Of a stretch of 64,000 nt of DNA, positions 6,849-14,548 are shown one piece after another. The notes under the pieces were generated by a model. That model worked only from the letters and a program-made list of their open reading frames with translations. It searched no databases and was not told the origin of the DNA. A program made the position numbers and the translations under genes. The stretch lies in assembly GCF_027812955.1 (NCBI RefSeq), contig NZ_JAPYZV010000008.1, positions 214,039 to 278,038 on the forward strand, read 5' to 3'. Source of the stretch: Pedococcus sp. 5OH_020. GTDB lineage: Bacteria > Actinomycetota > Actinomycetes > Actinomycetales > Dermatophilaceae. Position 1 is the first letter of the stretch. The number at the start of each line of letters is the position of its first letter.

Positions 6849-9800
6849 CCACCTCAGCGGCTCCTCTCCGTGACCCGCACGTGGCCAGTGCGGGGTTCGC
6901 CCACCTGCACGTGGCGTCCGGTTTCTCGATGCGTTACGGCACGGCGACCCCCGAGTCCCTGGTAGAGCGTGCGGCCCAGCACCGTCAGCCGATCCTGGCG
7001 CTCACCGACAGGGACGGGCTGTACGGCGCCATACGCTTCGTCCAGGCCGCCACAGCGGCCGGTATCGTCCCCGTCCTGGGAGTCGACCTCGCCGTGGGAC
7101 CGGACTCCCGGCAGGGGCCGGGAGGGCATCAGGCGTCCTTGCCAGGCATCGCGGGAGCCCCCCGCACGCCCGTCCGCGGTGGAGCCCAACGTGATCCTCG
7201 GCATCCTCGGGTGACCGTCCTGGCCCGGGGCCGCGCAGCCGGCGTTCCCGCCGGGGTGGGATGGGCGGCGCTGTGCCGCCTGGTCACCGAGACCCACCTC
7301 AGAGGAGAGCGCGGAGCGCCGGTGAGCTCCGCCGAGGTGATCGCCGCTCGCTGCGCAGCGCCGGGAGACGACGCCCCAGGGCCGCTGCTGGTGCTGCTCG
7401 GTCCGGACTCCGATGTCGGCCGGGCGCTGCTGACCAAGCGCACCGACCTGGCACGGACGCTGGTGGCGCGGTGGCGAGCCAGGCTCCCGGCGGACGCCCT
7501 GGCGGTGGAGGTCGTCTGCCATGGCGGACCGGAGGGGACTCCGGCCTCCCGTAGTCATGCCAGGCGCCTGCTCGCCCTGGCCGACGAGCAGGGCCTGCCC
7601 GCCGTGCTGACCGCCGCGGTACGCCATGTCGACCCCGGTGAGTCCGCCGTCGTCGACGTCCTCGACGCGGCGCGCCGGCTCGTCGCGCTGGACACCCGCC
7701 ATCTGGACCGGGTCACCGACGCCGCCCATCTGGCGACCACCGACACCATGCGCGCCATCGCCCAGGACGTGACCGGCGGTGACCTGGCCCGTGCTCAGCA
7801 GCTCCTGCAGCGGACTGTTGCCGTGGGGCTCGCCTGTGCCCAGAGTGCCCGGCACGACCTGGGCATCGGCTCGGTCCACCTTCCGGAGCCGGAGCGGCTG
7901 GGTGTCGAGCCGGGGATGAGCGCCCAGGTGATGCTCGAGCAACGCTGCCGGGAGGCGGTTGGGCTGCGCTATCCCGGTGCCAGTGAGCGTGAGCTGGCGA
8001 CGGTCGAGTCGCGCCTGACCGAAGAGCTCAAGGTCATCGCCGAGCTCGGCTACCCGACCTACTTCCTCACCGTCGCACAGGTCGTGGACCTCATCCGGGA
8101 GATGGGCGTGCGGGTGGCGGCCCGCGGGTCCGGCGCGGGATCCCTGGTCAACTACCTGCTCGGCATCAGCGGGGTCGACCCGATCCGCTACCACCTGCTG
8201 ATGGAGCGGTTCTGCTCCCCGCTGCGCGCCGAGCTGCCCGACATCGACATCGACGTCGAGTCCGCTCGCCGTACCGAGGTCTACGAGCGGATCCTCGAGC
8301 GGTTCGGCGGGGAGCGGGTCACCTGTGTCTCGATGATGGACACCTACAAGGTCCGTCACGCGATCCGCGACGTCGGGGCCGCTCTCGGTTTGCCTCCCAC
8401 GGAGATCGACGAGATCGCCAAGGCGTTTCCGCACATCCGCGCCCGTGATGCCCGCAGCGCCATCGCCGAGCTGCCGGAGCTGCGGTCCAGAGGGCTCGAC
8501 AGCCCGCGCCTGCGGGCGCTGTTCGACCTCGTCGAACGGCTCGACGGGCTACCCCGTCACATCGCCCTGCACCCCTGCGGGGTGATCCTGTCCGACGGCG
8601 GGCTGCTGGACCGCACGCCGGTGGAGTCGAGCTGGCTCGGCTTCCCGATGAGCCAGTTCGACAAGGACGACGTCGAGACTCTCGGGCTGCTCAAGCTCGA
8701 CGTGCTAGGGATCCGGATGCAGTCGGCGATGGCGCACGCGGTGCGGGAGGTGGCTCGCGTGGACGGCGTGCACGTGGATCTCGACGACCAGGCGCAGGTG
8801 CCGCTGGACGACGAGGAGACGTTCAAGCTCATTCGCACCACCCACACCCTCGGCTGCTTCCAGATCGAGAGCCCTGGGCAGCGGGAGCTCATCGGCAAGT
8901 TCGGGCCGGAGCGGTTCGAGGACCTCGTCATCGACATCTCCCTGTTCCGCCCGGGACCGGTGAAGTCCGACATGATCACACCTTTCCTCGAGGCCCGTCA
9001 CGGCTGGAAGGAGGTCAGCTACCTCCACCCCACGCTCGTCGAAGCACTCCAGGAGACCGAGGGGGTGGTCGTCTTCCACGAGCAGGTCCTGATGATCGTC
9101 GCGGAGACCACAGGGGTCTCCCTGGCCCAGGCGGACGAGGTGCGGCGCGCTCTCGGCACGCCCGCAGGCCAGCACGAGATCGAAGGATGGTGGCGTCCGG
9201 CGGCAGCGGCCCGGGGTTACGCCCCGGCCGACGTCGACCGGATCTGGGAGGTGCTCAAGTCCTTCGCCTCGTTCGGGTTCTGCAAGGCCCACGCCGCGGC
9301 CTTCGCGCTGCCGACCTACCACTCGGCCTGGCTGAAGGCGCACCATCCCGCTGCGTTCCTGGCAGGGGTGCTCACCCATGACCCGGGCATGTATCCCAAA
9401 CGGCTCATCCTCGACGACGCGCGCTCGCTCGGGATCGCAGTGCTCGGGCTCGACGTCAACGCCTCGAAGGACAGCTACCGGACCGAGCGGCTGGACCAGG
9501 ACGAGTCGGCTTTCGTGCCGGCCCATCCGGATCTCCCGGACGCCCGCAGCTACGGCATCCGGTTGTCTCTGGCCGATGTCCGCGGGATCAGCGATGCCGA
9601 GGTGGCCCGGATCGTGGCAGGCCAGCCCTACGCCGGGCTCTCCGACTTCTGGCACCGTGCCCAGGTGTCCCGTCCGGTCGCCGAGCGGCTCGTCCTGGCC
9701 GGTGGTTTCGACAGCCTGTACGGCGCGACGGGGGCGACCGGCGGTCTGGGGCGACGCGGCCGTACCACCCGGCGGGACCTGTTGCTCCACGTGGCCGAGC

Positions 9801-10759
9801 TCGACCGCTACGGCCGGGCGCTCGACCGGTCGGCTCGCCGTGCCGCGCCACGGACGGCCAACGGAACCCGCGGCCTACCGGCTGGGGGACGAGCACCCAG
9901 CGTGGGAGTCGCGGACGGTTCCCAGGTGCGGGCCCTGGCCGCTGGGCAGTCCCAGGCCGCACAACCCGTGCAGGCCGCCGCCCTGCAGCCGATGCAGCTC
10001 ACCCTGGACCTCGGTGACCGGCCGGAGCTCACCACGGGCACCGGACTGCCGGAGCTCTCCGGCCCGGAGCGGGTCCGCGCCGAGCTGGACATCCTCGGCC
10101 TGGACGCCAGCGCCCACGTCGTGGAGTTCTATGCCCCGCTGCTCGACGCGCTCGGCGTGACGCGCAGCCGTGACCTGCTCACGTCGCGGAGCCGCTCGAC
10201 GATCTGGGTGTGCGGAGTCAAGGTCGCCACCCAGACCCCACCGATCCGTTCCGGTCGACGAGTGGTCTTCCTGACGCTCGACGACTCCACCGGCCCGGTC
10301 GACGCGACGTTCTTCGAGGACGTCCAAGGTCCGTACGCCGCCACGGTGTTCCACTCGTGGATGCTGCTGGTGCGTGGAGTGGTGCGACGGACCGGTTCCC
10401 GGGGGGTCTCGTTGCGGGCGACCGGCGCATGGGAGCTCACCCCGCTGTGGGAGGCGTGGAACCGCGGAGGCCTCGAGGCCGTGTATGCCGCGATGGACGA
10501 CAGCGAGCGTGCAGCCCAGGAGCAGGCAGAGGCGGCCGAGGCGGTCCACCAGGCCGAGCTGGGCAGGGGTCGCAGGGTGTTGGTGCATGCGTCCGGGTTC
10601 AGACAGTCGCCCTATGCCGACACCAAGCCCGCAGGTCAGGACACTCGCGCGTCACGGGCCTTGGCGCGAGGTGACCAGGTGCCGGACGGCCGAGGCGCCG
10701 GCTCTCTCACCCCGCCACGCAAGCTCTGGCACTCCAGCCCCGGCAGCTCGGGCCATTAG
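6845..10759 (+). CDS. dnaE2: Error-prone DNA polymerase III alpha subunit, DnaE2/ImuC-type
   Basis: A 1304-residue C-family polymerase. An N-terminal PHP domain (about 15-230) starts FAHLHVASGFS and has TDRDG where related proteins usually have TDHDG, so its metal site looks altered. The palm motif PDIDID places catalytic aspartates at 466 and 468, and KLDVLG gives the third at 619. FGFCKAHAAAFA is the conserved C-family block. A C-terminal OB fold (about 1115-1210) holds IWVCGVKVATQTPP and FLTLDDSTGPVDATFFED. This OB-containing layout and the SOS box identify a damage-inducible translesion polymerase rather than the replicase. It is longer than usual because of low-complexity inserts near 85-130 and 990-1060. 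ATGA overlap with the HEPN gene sets the start. Confidence 0.92.
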   Translation: MTTSAAPLRDPHVASAGFAHLHVASGFSMRYGTATPESLVERAAQHRQPILALTDRDGLYGAIRFVQAATAAGIVPVLGVDLAVGPDSRQGPGGHQASLPGIAGAPRTPVRGGAQRDPRHPRVTVLARGRAAGVPAGVGWAALCRLVTETHLRGERGAPVSSAEVIAARCAAPGDDAPGPLLVLLGPDSDVGRALLTKRTDLARTLVARWRARLPADALAVEVVCHGGPEGTPASRSHARRLLALADEQGLPAVLTAAVRHVDPGESAVVDVLDAARRLVALDTRHLDRVTDAAHLATTDTMRAIAQDVTGGDLARAQQLLQRTVAVGLACAQSARHDLGIGSVHLPEPERLGVEPGMSAQVMLEQRCREAVGLRYPGASERELATVESRLTEELKVIAELGYPTYFLTVAQVVDLIREMGVRVAARGSGAGSLVNYLLGISGVDPIRYHLLMERFCSPLRAELPDIDIDVESARRTEVYERILERFGGERVTCVSMMDTYKVRHAIRDVGAALGLPPTEIDEIAKAFPHIRARDARSAIAELPELRSRGLDSPRLRALFDLVERLDGLPRHIALHPCGVILSDGGLLDRTPVESSWLGFPMSQFDKDDVETLGLLKLDVLGIRMQSAMAHAVREVARVDGVHVDLDDQAQVPLDDEETFKLIRTTHTLGCFQIESPGQRELIGKFGPERFEDLVIDISLFRPGPVKSDMITPFLEARHGWKEVSYLHPTLVEALQETEGVVVFHEQVLMIVAETTGVSLAQADEVRRALGTPAGQHEIEGWWRPAAAARGYAPADVDRIWEVLKSFASFGFCKAHAAAFALPTYHSAWLKAHHPAAFLAGVLTHDPGMYPKRLILDDARSLGIAVLGLDVNASKDSYRTERLDQDESAFVPAHPDLPDARSYGIRLSLADVRGISDAEVARIVAGQPYAGLSDFWHRAQVSRPVAERLVLAGGFDSLYGATGATGGLGRRGRTTRRDLLLHVAELDRYGRALDRSARRAAPRTANGTRGLPAGGRAPSVGVADGSQVRALAAGQSQAAQPVQAAALQPMQLTLDLGDRPELTTGTGLPELSGPERVRAELDILGLDASAHVVEFYAPLLDALGVTRSRDLLTSRSRSTIWVCGVKVATQTPPIRSGRRVVFLTLDDSTGPVDATFFEDVQGPYAATVFHSWMLLVRGVVRRTGSRGVSLRATGAWELTPLWEAWNRGGLEAVYAAMDDSERAAQEQAEAAEAVHQAELGRGRRVLVHASGFRQSPYADTKPAGQDTRASRALARGDQVPDGRGAGSLTPPRKLWHSSPGSSGH

Positions 10760-10801
10760 GGTGGCACCAGCACAGCCATACCGATGCCGTATCGGCATCG
10801 G
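10757..10801 (+). promoter_or_regulatory. TAGGGT -10 on the dnaE2 stop codon, then an inverted repeat
   Basis: The dnaE2 stop TAG (10757-10759) is the first half of TAGGGT (10757-10762), the -10 form seen before other genes here. Next comes a perfect 8-bp inverted repeat, CCGATGCC/GGCATCGG (10781-10788 and 10794-10801, 5-nt loop). It would be transcribed just ahead of the methyltransferase ribosome binding site. It may be an RNA hairpin or an operator; there is no U-tract, so it is not a canonical terminator. Confidence 0.5.
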
Positions 10802-10824
10802 GACCCGTTCAGGAGGTGGTCGAC

Positions 10825-11598
10825 GTGGCCGAGGAGCAGTGGCGCGCTCGCCGCGGCGGTGTCGACACGGCCCTGCGCACCTCAGCGATCTGGGCTGCCG
10901 TGCGCGCCCTCATCGACAAGCAACAGGCTGAGCTGGGCCGCCCGCTGCGCGTGCTCGACCTCGGCGGTGGTACCGGTGGTCTCGCCGTGCCGCTGGCAGA
11001 GCTCGGCCATGAGGTCACGGTCGTCGACCCGAGCCCGGACGCGCTCGCCTCGCTGTCCCGCCGCAGCGCCGAGCGCGGCGTCGGCGCCAGGATCACCGCG
11101 GTGCAGGGGGACGCCGACTCCCTCGACGAGCTCATCGGCGACCAGCGCCTCGACCTGGTCTGCTGTCACGGGACGCTGGAGGTCGTAGACGACCCGCAGG
11201 CGACCCTGGCCGCCGTCGCTCCCGTGCTCGCGCCCGGGGGCCACCTCAGCCTGGTGGCCGCAGGCCGTCTGGCGGTGGTCCTGACGCGGGTGCTGGCTGG
11301 TCAGTTCGCCCAGGCCCACCAAGCCCTGACCAGTGCCGACGGCCGGTGGGGCAGTGCAGACCCGCTACCGCGCCGGTTCGACGCCCAGACCCTGCGCGAC
11401 CTCGTTGAGCAGGCAGGCCTCGTTGTCGAGGATCTCCACGGCGTGCGGCTGTTCAGCGACCTCGTGCCCTCCGCGCTGATCGACTCCGATGCCGACCGTG
11501 CTGCGCTGCTCGACCTGGAGGAGGCTGCGAGCCGGCATCCGCAGTTCGCCTTCCTCGGAGAGCTCGGCGCAGCCATGCACGTTCTGGCGCGTCGCTAG
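10825..11598 (+). CDS. Class I SAM-dependent methyltransferase
   Basis: A 257-residue Rossmann-fold methyltransferase. Motif I is VLDLGGGTGGLAVPLAELG, followed by VTVVDPSPDAL (acidic residue for the ribose) and LVCCHGTLEVVDDP. GTG 10825 lies 8 nt after AGGAGG; the in-frame GTG at 10816 overlaps that site and was rejected. The gene lies between dnaE2 and dinB, 7 bp before dinB. A methyltransferase is a frequent neighbour of dinB in actinobacteria, but its substrate is not known. Nothing in the C-terminal half identifies a tRNA, DNA or small-molecule target. Confidence 0.85.
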   Translation: MAEEQWRARRGGVDTALRTSAIWAAVRALIDKQQAELGRPLRVLDLGGGTGGLAVPLAELGHEVTVVDPSPDALASLSRRSAERGVGARITAVQGDADSLDELIGDQRLDLVCCHGTLEVVDDPQATLAAVAPVLAPGGHLSLVAAGRLAVVLTRVLAGQFAQAHQALTSADGRWGSADPLPRRFDAQTLRDLVEQAGLVVEDLHGVRLFSDLVPSALIDSDADRAALLDLEEAASRHPQFAFLGELGAAMHVLARR

Positions 11599-11605
11599 GC
11601 AAGCC

Positions 11606-12844
11606 ATGAGCCGGCGCCAGTTCGCCCTTCCCCCCCGCAGCGCCGAGCGGCCCCCCGACGACAGCGGCTGCACCGTCCTGCACGTCGACATGGACGCTTT
11701 CTACGCCTCCGCGTCCCTGCTCAGCCGTCCCGACCTCGTCGGCACACCCGTCATCATCGGAGGCGGTGGCAACCGGGGCGTCGTGCTGTCGGCCACCTAC
11801 GAGGCGCGACGGTTCGGCGTGGCCTCCGCGATGCCCATGTCGCGGGCCCGGCGTCTGTGCCCGCAGGCCACGGTCATCGCGCCGGACCACCGCCTCTACA
11901 GCACGATCTCGGCGGCCGTCATGGCGACGTTCGAGACCATCACCCCCGTGGTGGAGCCGCTGTCCCTCGACGAGGCCTTCCTCGACGTGTCCGGCTCGGT
12001 TCGCCGGCTCGGCAGCCCCACGCGCATCGGCCAGCTGGTCCGCGACACCATCCACGACGAGCAGGGCATCACCTGCTCGGTCGGCGTCGCTCCCACGAAG
12101 TTCGTCGCCAAGCTCGCCTCCGGCCTCGCCAAGCCCGACGGGCTGGTCGTCGTCCCCCGGGACGAAGTCGTGACCTTCGTGCAGCAGCTGCCCGTCGGGG
12201 CCCTCTGGGGAGTAGGAGACCGGACCGAGGAAGCCCTGGTCCGGCTGGGGCTGCACACCGTCGCCGACATCGCCCACACACCGCTGGACACGCTCCGTCG
12301 TGCTCTTGGCGAGACTGCAGGACCGCACCTGCACGACCTCGCCTGGGGGCGGGACCCCCGCCGTGTCGAGCCGGTGCGCAGGGAACGCAGCATCGGGTCC
12401 GACGAGACGTTCGAGTTCGACGTGGACGACCCGGCCTACATCCGCCGGCAGCTGCTCAAGCTCAGCGACCGCACTGCAGCGCGGGTGCGCTCGGCCGGTC
12501 TGGTGGGGCGCACCGTCTCGATCAAGGTGCGGTTCTCCGACTTCACGACCATCACGCGGAGCCGCACCCTGCGTGACCCCACCGACGTCAGCCGCGACAT
12601 CTACGACACCGCGAAGTCGCTGTATGACGCGCTCGGCCTGCAACGCGCACGGATCCGCCTCGTCGGCGTGCGGATGGAGGGGCTCGCCGAGAGCGTGGGC
12701 GCACCGATCCAGGGGCTGCTGGACGAGCCGGACCACGGTTGGCGGGACGCCGACCGGGCCGTCGACCGGGCCAGCGCGCGGTTCGGGGCGGGCAGTGTCC
12801 GCCCTGCCAGCCTGATCAGCGACGACGAACGTCGCCGCCGGTGA
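11606..12844 (+). CDS. dinB: DNA polymerase IV (Y family)
   Basis: A 412-residue Y-family translesion polymerase. The catalytic set is complete: HVDMDAFYAS supplies Asp28 and Asp30, and SLDEAFLDV supplies Asp122 and Glu123. YEARRFGV and SVGVAPTKFVAKLAS are typical fingers/palm motifs, followed by the little-finger domain (ERSIGSDETFEFDV onward). No canonical clamp-binding motif is obvious at the C-terminus; IQGLLDE (about 371-377) is the best candidate. It follows the methyltransferase closely without a strong ribosome binding site. It probably shares transcripts with the damage-response genes upstream, though it has no LexA box of its own. Confidence 0.93.
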   Translation: MSRRQFALPPRSAERPPDDSGCTVLHVDMDAFYASASLLSRPDLVGTPVIIGGGGNRGVVLSATYEARRFGVASAMPMSRARRLCPQATVIAPDHRLYSTISAAVMATFETITPVVEPLSLDEAFLDVSGSVRRLGSPTRIGQLVRDTIHDEQGITCSVGVAPTKFVAKLASGLAKPDGLVVVPRDEVVTFVQQLPVGALWGVGDRTEEALVRLGLHTVADIAHTPLDTLRRALGETAGPHLHDLAWGRDPRRVEPVRRERSIGSDETFEFDVDDPAYIRRQLLKLSDRTAARVRSAGLVGRTVSIKVRFSDFTTITRSRTLRDPTDVSRDIYDTAKSLYDALGLQRARIRLVGVRMEGLAESVGAPIQGLLDEPDHGWRDADRAVDRASARFGAGSVRPASLISDDERRRR

Positions 12845-12895
12845 GACGGGTGGACCGAGCGCTGTGAACGGGTAGTGCAACCCCGCATCGCGACA

Positions 12896-12901
12896 TATCC
12901 T
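12896..12901 (+). promoter_or_regulatory. Candidate -10 (TATCCT) for the DUF3040 gene
   Basis: TATCCT stands in the dinB-DUF3040 gap and would give a 5' leader of roughly 105 nt. No convincing -35 was found at 16-18 nt, so the call rests on the -10 alone. Confidence 0.4.
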
Positions 12902-13012
12902 GATTGTGACTAGCGCACCACCACTGACCGGCAAAGATGCTCCAGCTCGGCGCAACGAAACCACAGCCCGGTGCGTTGAAGCAGTTGCACGCCGAACGTC
13001 CAGGAGGTCACC

Positions 13013-13447
13013 GTGCCGCTCTCGGAGCACGAACAGCAGCTACTCGAGCAGATGGAGCAGGCGCTGTATGCCGAGGACCCCAAGTTCGCGTCGCAGATGC
13101 AAGGCTCCGGGGCCCGTGCGGCCCGACGTCGCCTCATCGTGGCGATCGTGGGTGTCGTGGCCGGGCTTGTCCTCGTCCTGGTCGGCGTCAACACCCAGCA
13201 GTGGTGGATCGGGGCTGTGGGGTTCGCCGTGATGGTGGGGTCTGTCGCGTTCGCGGTGACCCCACCGCGTCGCAGGGCCGCTCTGGGGGCCGTGCAGGCC
13301 GATGGCTCCGTGCGCCGCTCCGGCGCAGGAGCAAGGACCGGGGCCTCCCGCGGGAACGCCGCCCGGCCGAAGGCTCGCAAGAGCTTCGGCTCCTTCATGC
13401 ACCGCATGGAGGAGCGCTGGGACCGTCGCCGGGGCCAGGGCTTCTAG
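13013..13447 (+). CDS. DUF3040 family membrane protein
   Basis: A 144-residue protein that opens with the family signature MPLSEHEQQLLEQMEQAL and a DPKFA stretch. Two adjacent transmembrane helices follow (about 42-60 and 65-83), then a basic, disordered tail. DUF3040 proteins occur in actinobacteria, commonly just ahead of mraZ in the division and cell-wall cluster, and have no proven function. GTG 13013 follows AGGAGG. Here it sits after dinB, as in other actinobacteria, but the next gene is DUF456 on the other strand, not mraZ. A 17-bp tandem duplication spans its stop codon. Confidence 0.87.
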   Translation: MPLSEHEQQLLEQMEQALYAEDPKFASQMQGSGARAARRRLIVAIVGVVAGLVLVLVGVNTQQWWIGAVGFAVMVGSVAFAVTPPRRRAALGAVQADGSVRRSGAGARTGASRGNAARPKARKSFGSFMHRMEERWDRRRGQGF

Positions 13448-13469
13448 GCAGGCAGGGCTTCTAGGCAGG
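13436..13469. repeat. 17-bp tandem duplication across the DUF3040 stop codon
   Basis: Two identical copies of cagggcttctaggcagg (13436-13452 and 13453-13469). Each contains the Gly-Phe-stop end of the gene. The second copy lies in the gap before the convergent DUF456 gene, so the duplication did not alter either protein. Confidence 0.95.
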
Positions 13470-13470
13470 C

Positions 13471-13956
13471 TCACACCCGGGACAGCAACACCCCGGTGAC
13501 CCAGGTCGTGGCGATCGCCAGCCCGGCCAGCAGTTCGATGCCCATCGACAGGAAGACCGCCTTCAGGGCGGCGCGAGTAGACGCCCAGGCGCTCCTGCGG
13601 TCCCGCGAGTGGCCCAGCTCGACGAGGTAGATGCCCCCGACGAAGCCCACGGCGGCTCCGACGACCGGGATGACGAAGAACCCCACGAGGGCGAGCAGGA
13701 CGGCGAGAACGAGCGTGGACCGGCGTACCCCCGCCTCACGAAGCCTGCGTCCCGGCACCGCATACTGCAGCGCCATCCCCACCAGGTACACGATGCCCGA
13801 CACGGCGAAGACCGACCACGCCAGTGCGCCGCCGGTGTCGAAGGCCCAGAGCAGCACCGCCGCGACGACGAGCAGCAGCCCAGGGATGACGGGAATGACG
13901 ATCCCCACCATCCCGACCAGGATCAGGACAGCGGGGACCCAGAGGTCGGCCTCCAC
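13471..13956 (-). CDS. DUF456 family membrane protein
   Basis: A 161-residue integral membrane protein. The family signature LVGMVGIVIPVIPGLLLVVAAVLLWA lies in the first helices, followed by helices near 45-65 and 80-115 (FFVIPVVGAAVGFVGGIYL, glycine-rich) and a last one near 138-158. DUF456 proteins have four helices and unknown function; glycine-zipper-like stretches suggest helix packing. The start is GTG at 13956. It converges on DUF3040 and is preceded, on the same strand, by the DUF7455 gene 23 bp upstream. Those two may be co-transcribed. Confidence 0.87.
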   Translation of the reverse strand: MEADLWVPAVLILVGMVGIVIPVIPGLLLVVAAVLLWAFDTGGALAWSVFAVSGIVYLVGMALQYAVPGRRLREAGVRRSTLVLAVLLALVGFFVIPVVGAAVGFVGGIYLVELGHSRDRRSAWASTRAALKAVFLSMGIELLAGLAIATTWVTGVLLSRV

Positions 13957-13979
13957 GTCAGGAGGCCCGTACCAGCCTG

Positions 13980-14201
13980 CTACCGCTCGTCGTCGGAGGC
14001 GATGGCGGGCGTCTCGTGGAGCCGCTCGGTCTCGTCCTGGATGTCGGCGTGCTCGCGCAGCTTGGGCAGGTGCTCGCGTCCGTGGTGGGCGCAGAACAGC
14101 AGCTCGCCCCCAGCGTGAAGGCGAGCGCGCACGTAAGCCTGGGCGCCGCAGCGGTCGCAGCGGTCTGCCGCGGTCAGAGAGGGTGCCAGTGCAGTGGTCA
14201 C
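13980..14201 (-). CDS. DUF7455 small zinc-ribbon-like protein
   Basis: A 73-residue protein. It opens with TTALAPSLTAADRCDRCGAQAYVRA, and with LLFCAHHGREH further on this gives a C-x2-C plus C-x2-H metal-binding pattern (about residues 17, 20, 38 and 41). Such short proteins are widely conserved in actinobacteria next to sigA or parE. That fits its divergent position to parE here. GTG 14201 is preceded by AAGGAAGG. It probably binds zinc; its partner is unknown. Confidence 0.85.
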   Translation of the reverse strand: MTTALAPSLTAADRCDRCGAQAYVRARLHAGGELLFCAHHGREHLPKLREHADIQDETERLHETPAIASDDER

Positions 14202-14548
14202 GTCAGCCTTCCTTTGTTCGATGCGCCCGATGGACGCGTGTCTACTAGAGACGTCTTCCGCCGGTCCTGGGTTGATCCTCGGGGAGGACCACTTCCTGGT
14301 GGTGCCGGTGACAACAGTCAAGCACGCGCCGTTCTTCCCTGTCGGGATTGGGTCGCCTGTGGTCCATCTCATGTCGCATCGGTTGACTCGTGGGTCGGGT
14401 GTCCAGTGGATGGGTGCGTCCCACGCAGGCGAGTATGCCGCGGCCCACCGACGGGGCGGCGTGGTGGACGTCGGCCTGTCCGCGGCCCGGGATACCCTGC
14501 GAGGCACGGTCGGCCGTCTGGTCGCCGCAGGCAGGAGGAGGGAAGGCC
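14202..14548. other. Intergenic region between DUF7455 and parE
   Basis: A 347-bp divergent promoter region. For parE, TACCCT at 14493-14498 is a plausible -10 with a leader of about 45 nt, ahead of the strong AGGAGGAGGG ribosome binding site. Open frames running across the region show no recognisable protein. No RNA gene or repeat was found. Confidence 0.5.

Noticed and set aside
6854..8434. 526-codon open frame antisense to dnaE2
   Set aside because: Mirror of a long GC-rich gene; no domain, no ribosome binding site, and the sense strand encodes a clear polymerase.
13436..13469. 17-bp direct repeat as a phage or integrative-element attachment site
   Set aside because: The copies are directly adjacent with nothing between them and there is no integrase or tRNA gene nearby.
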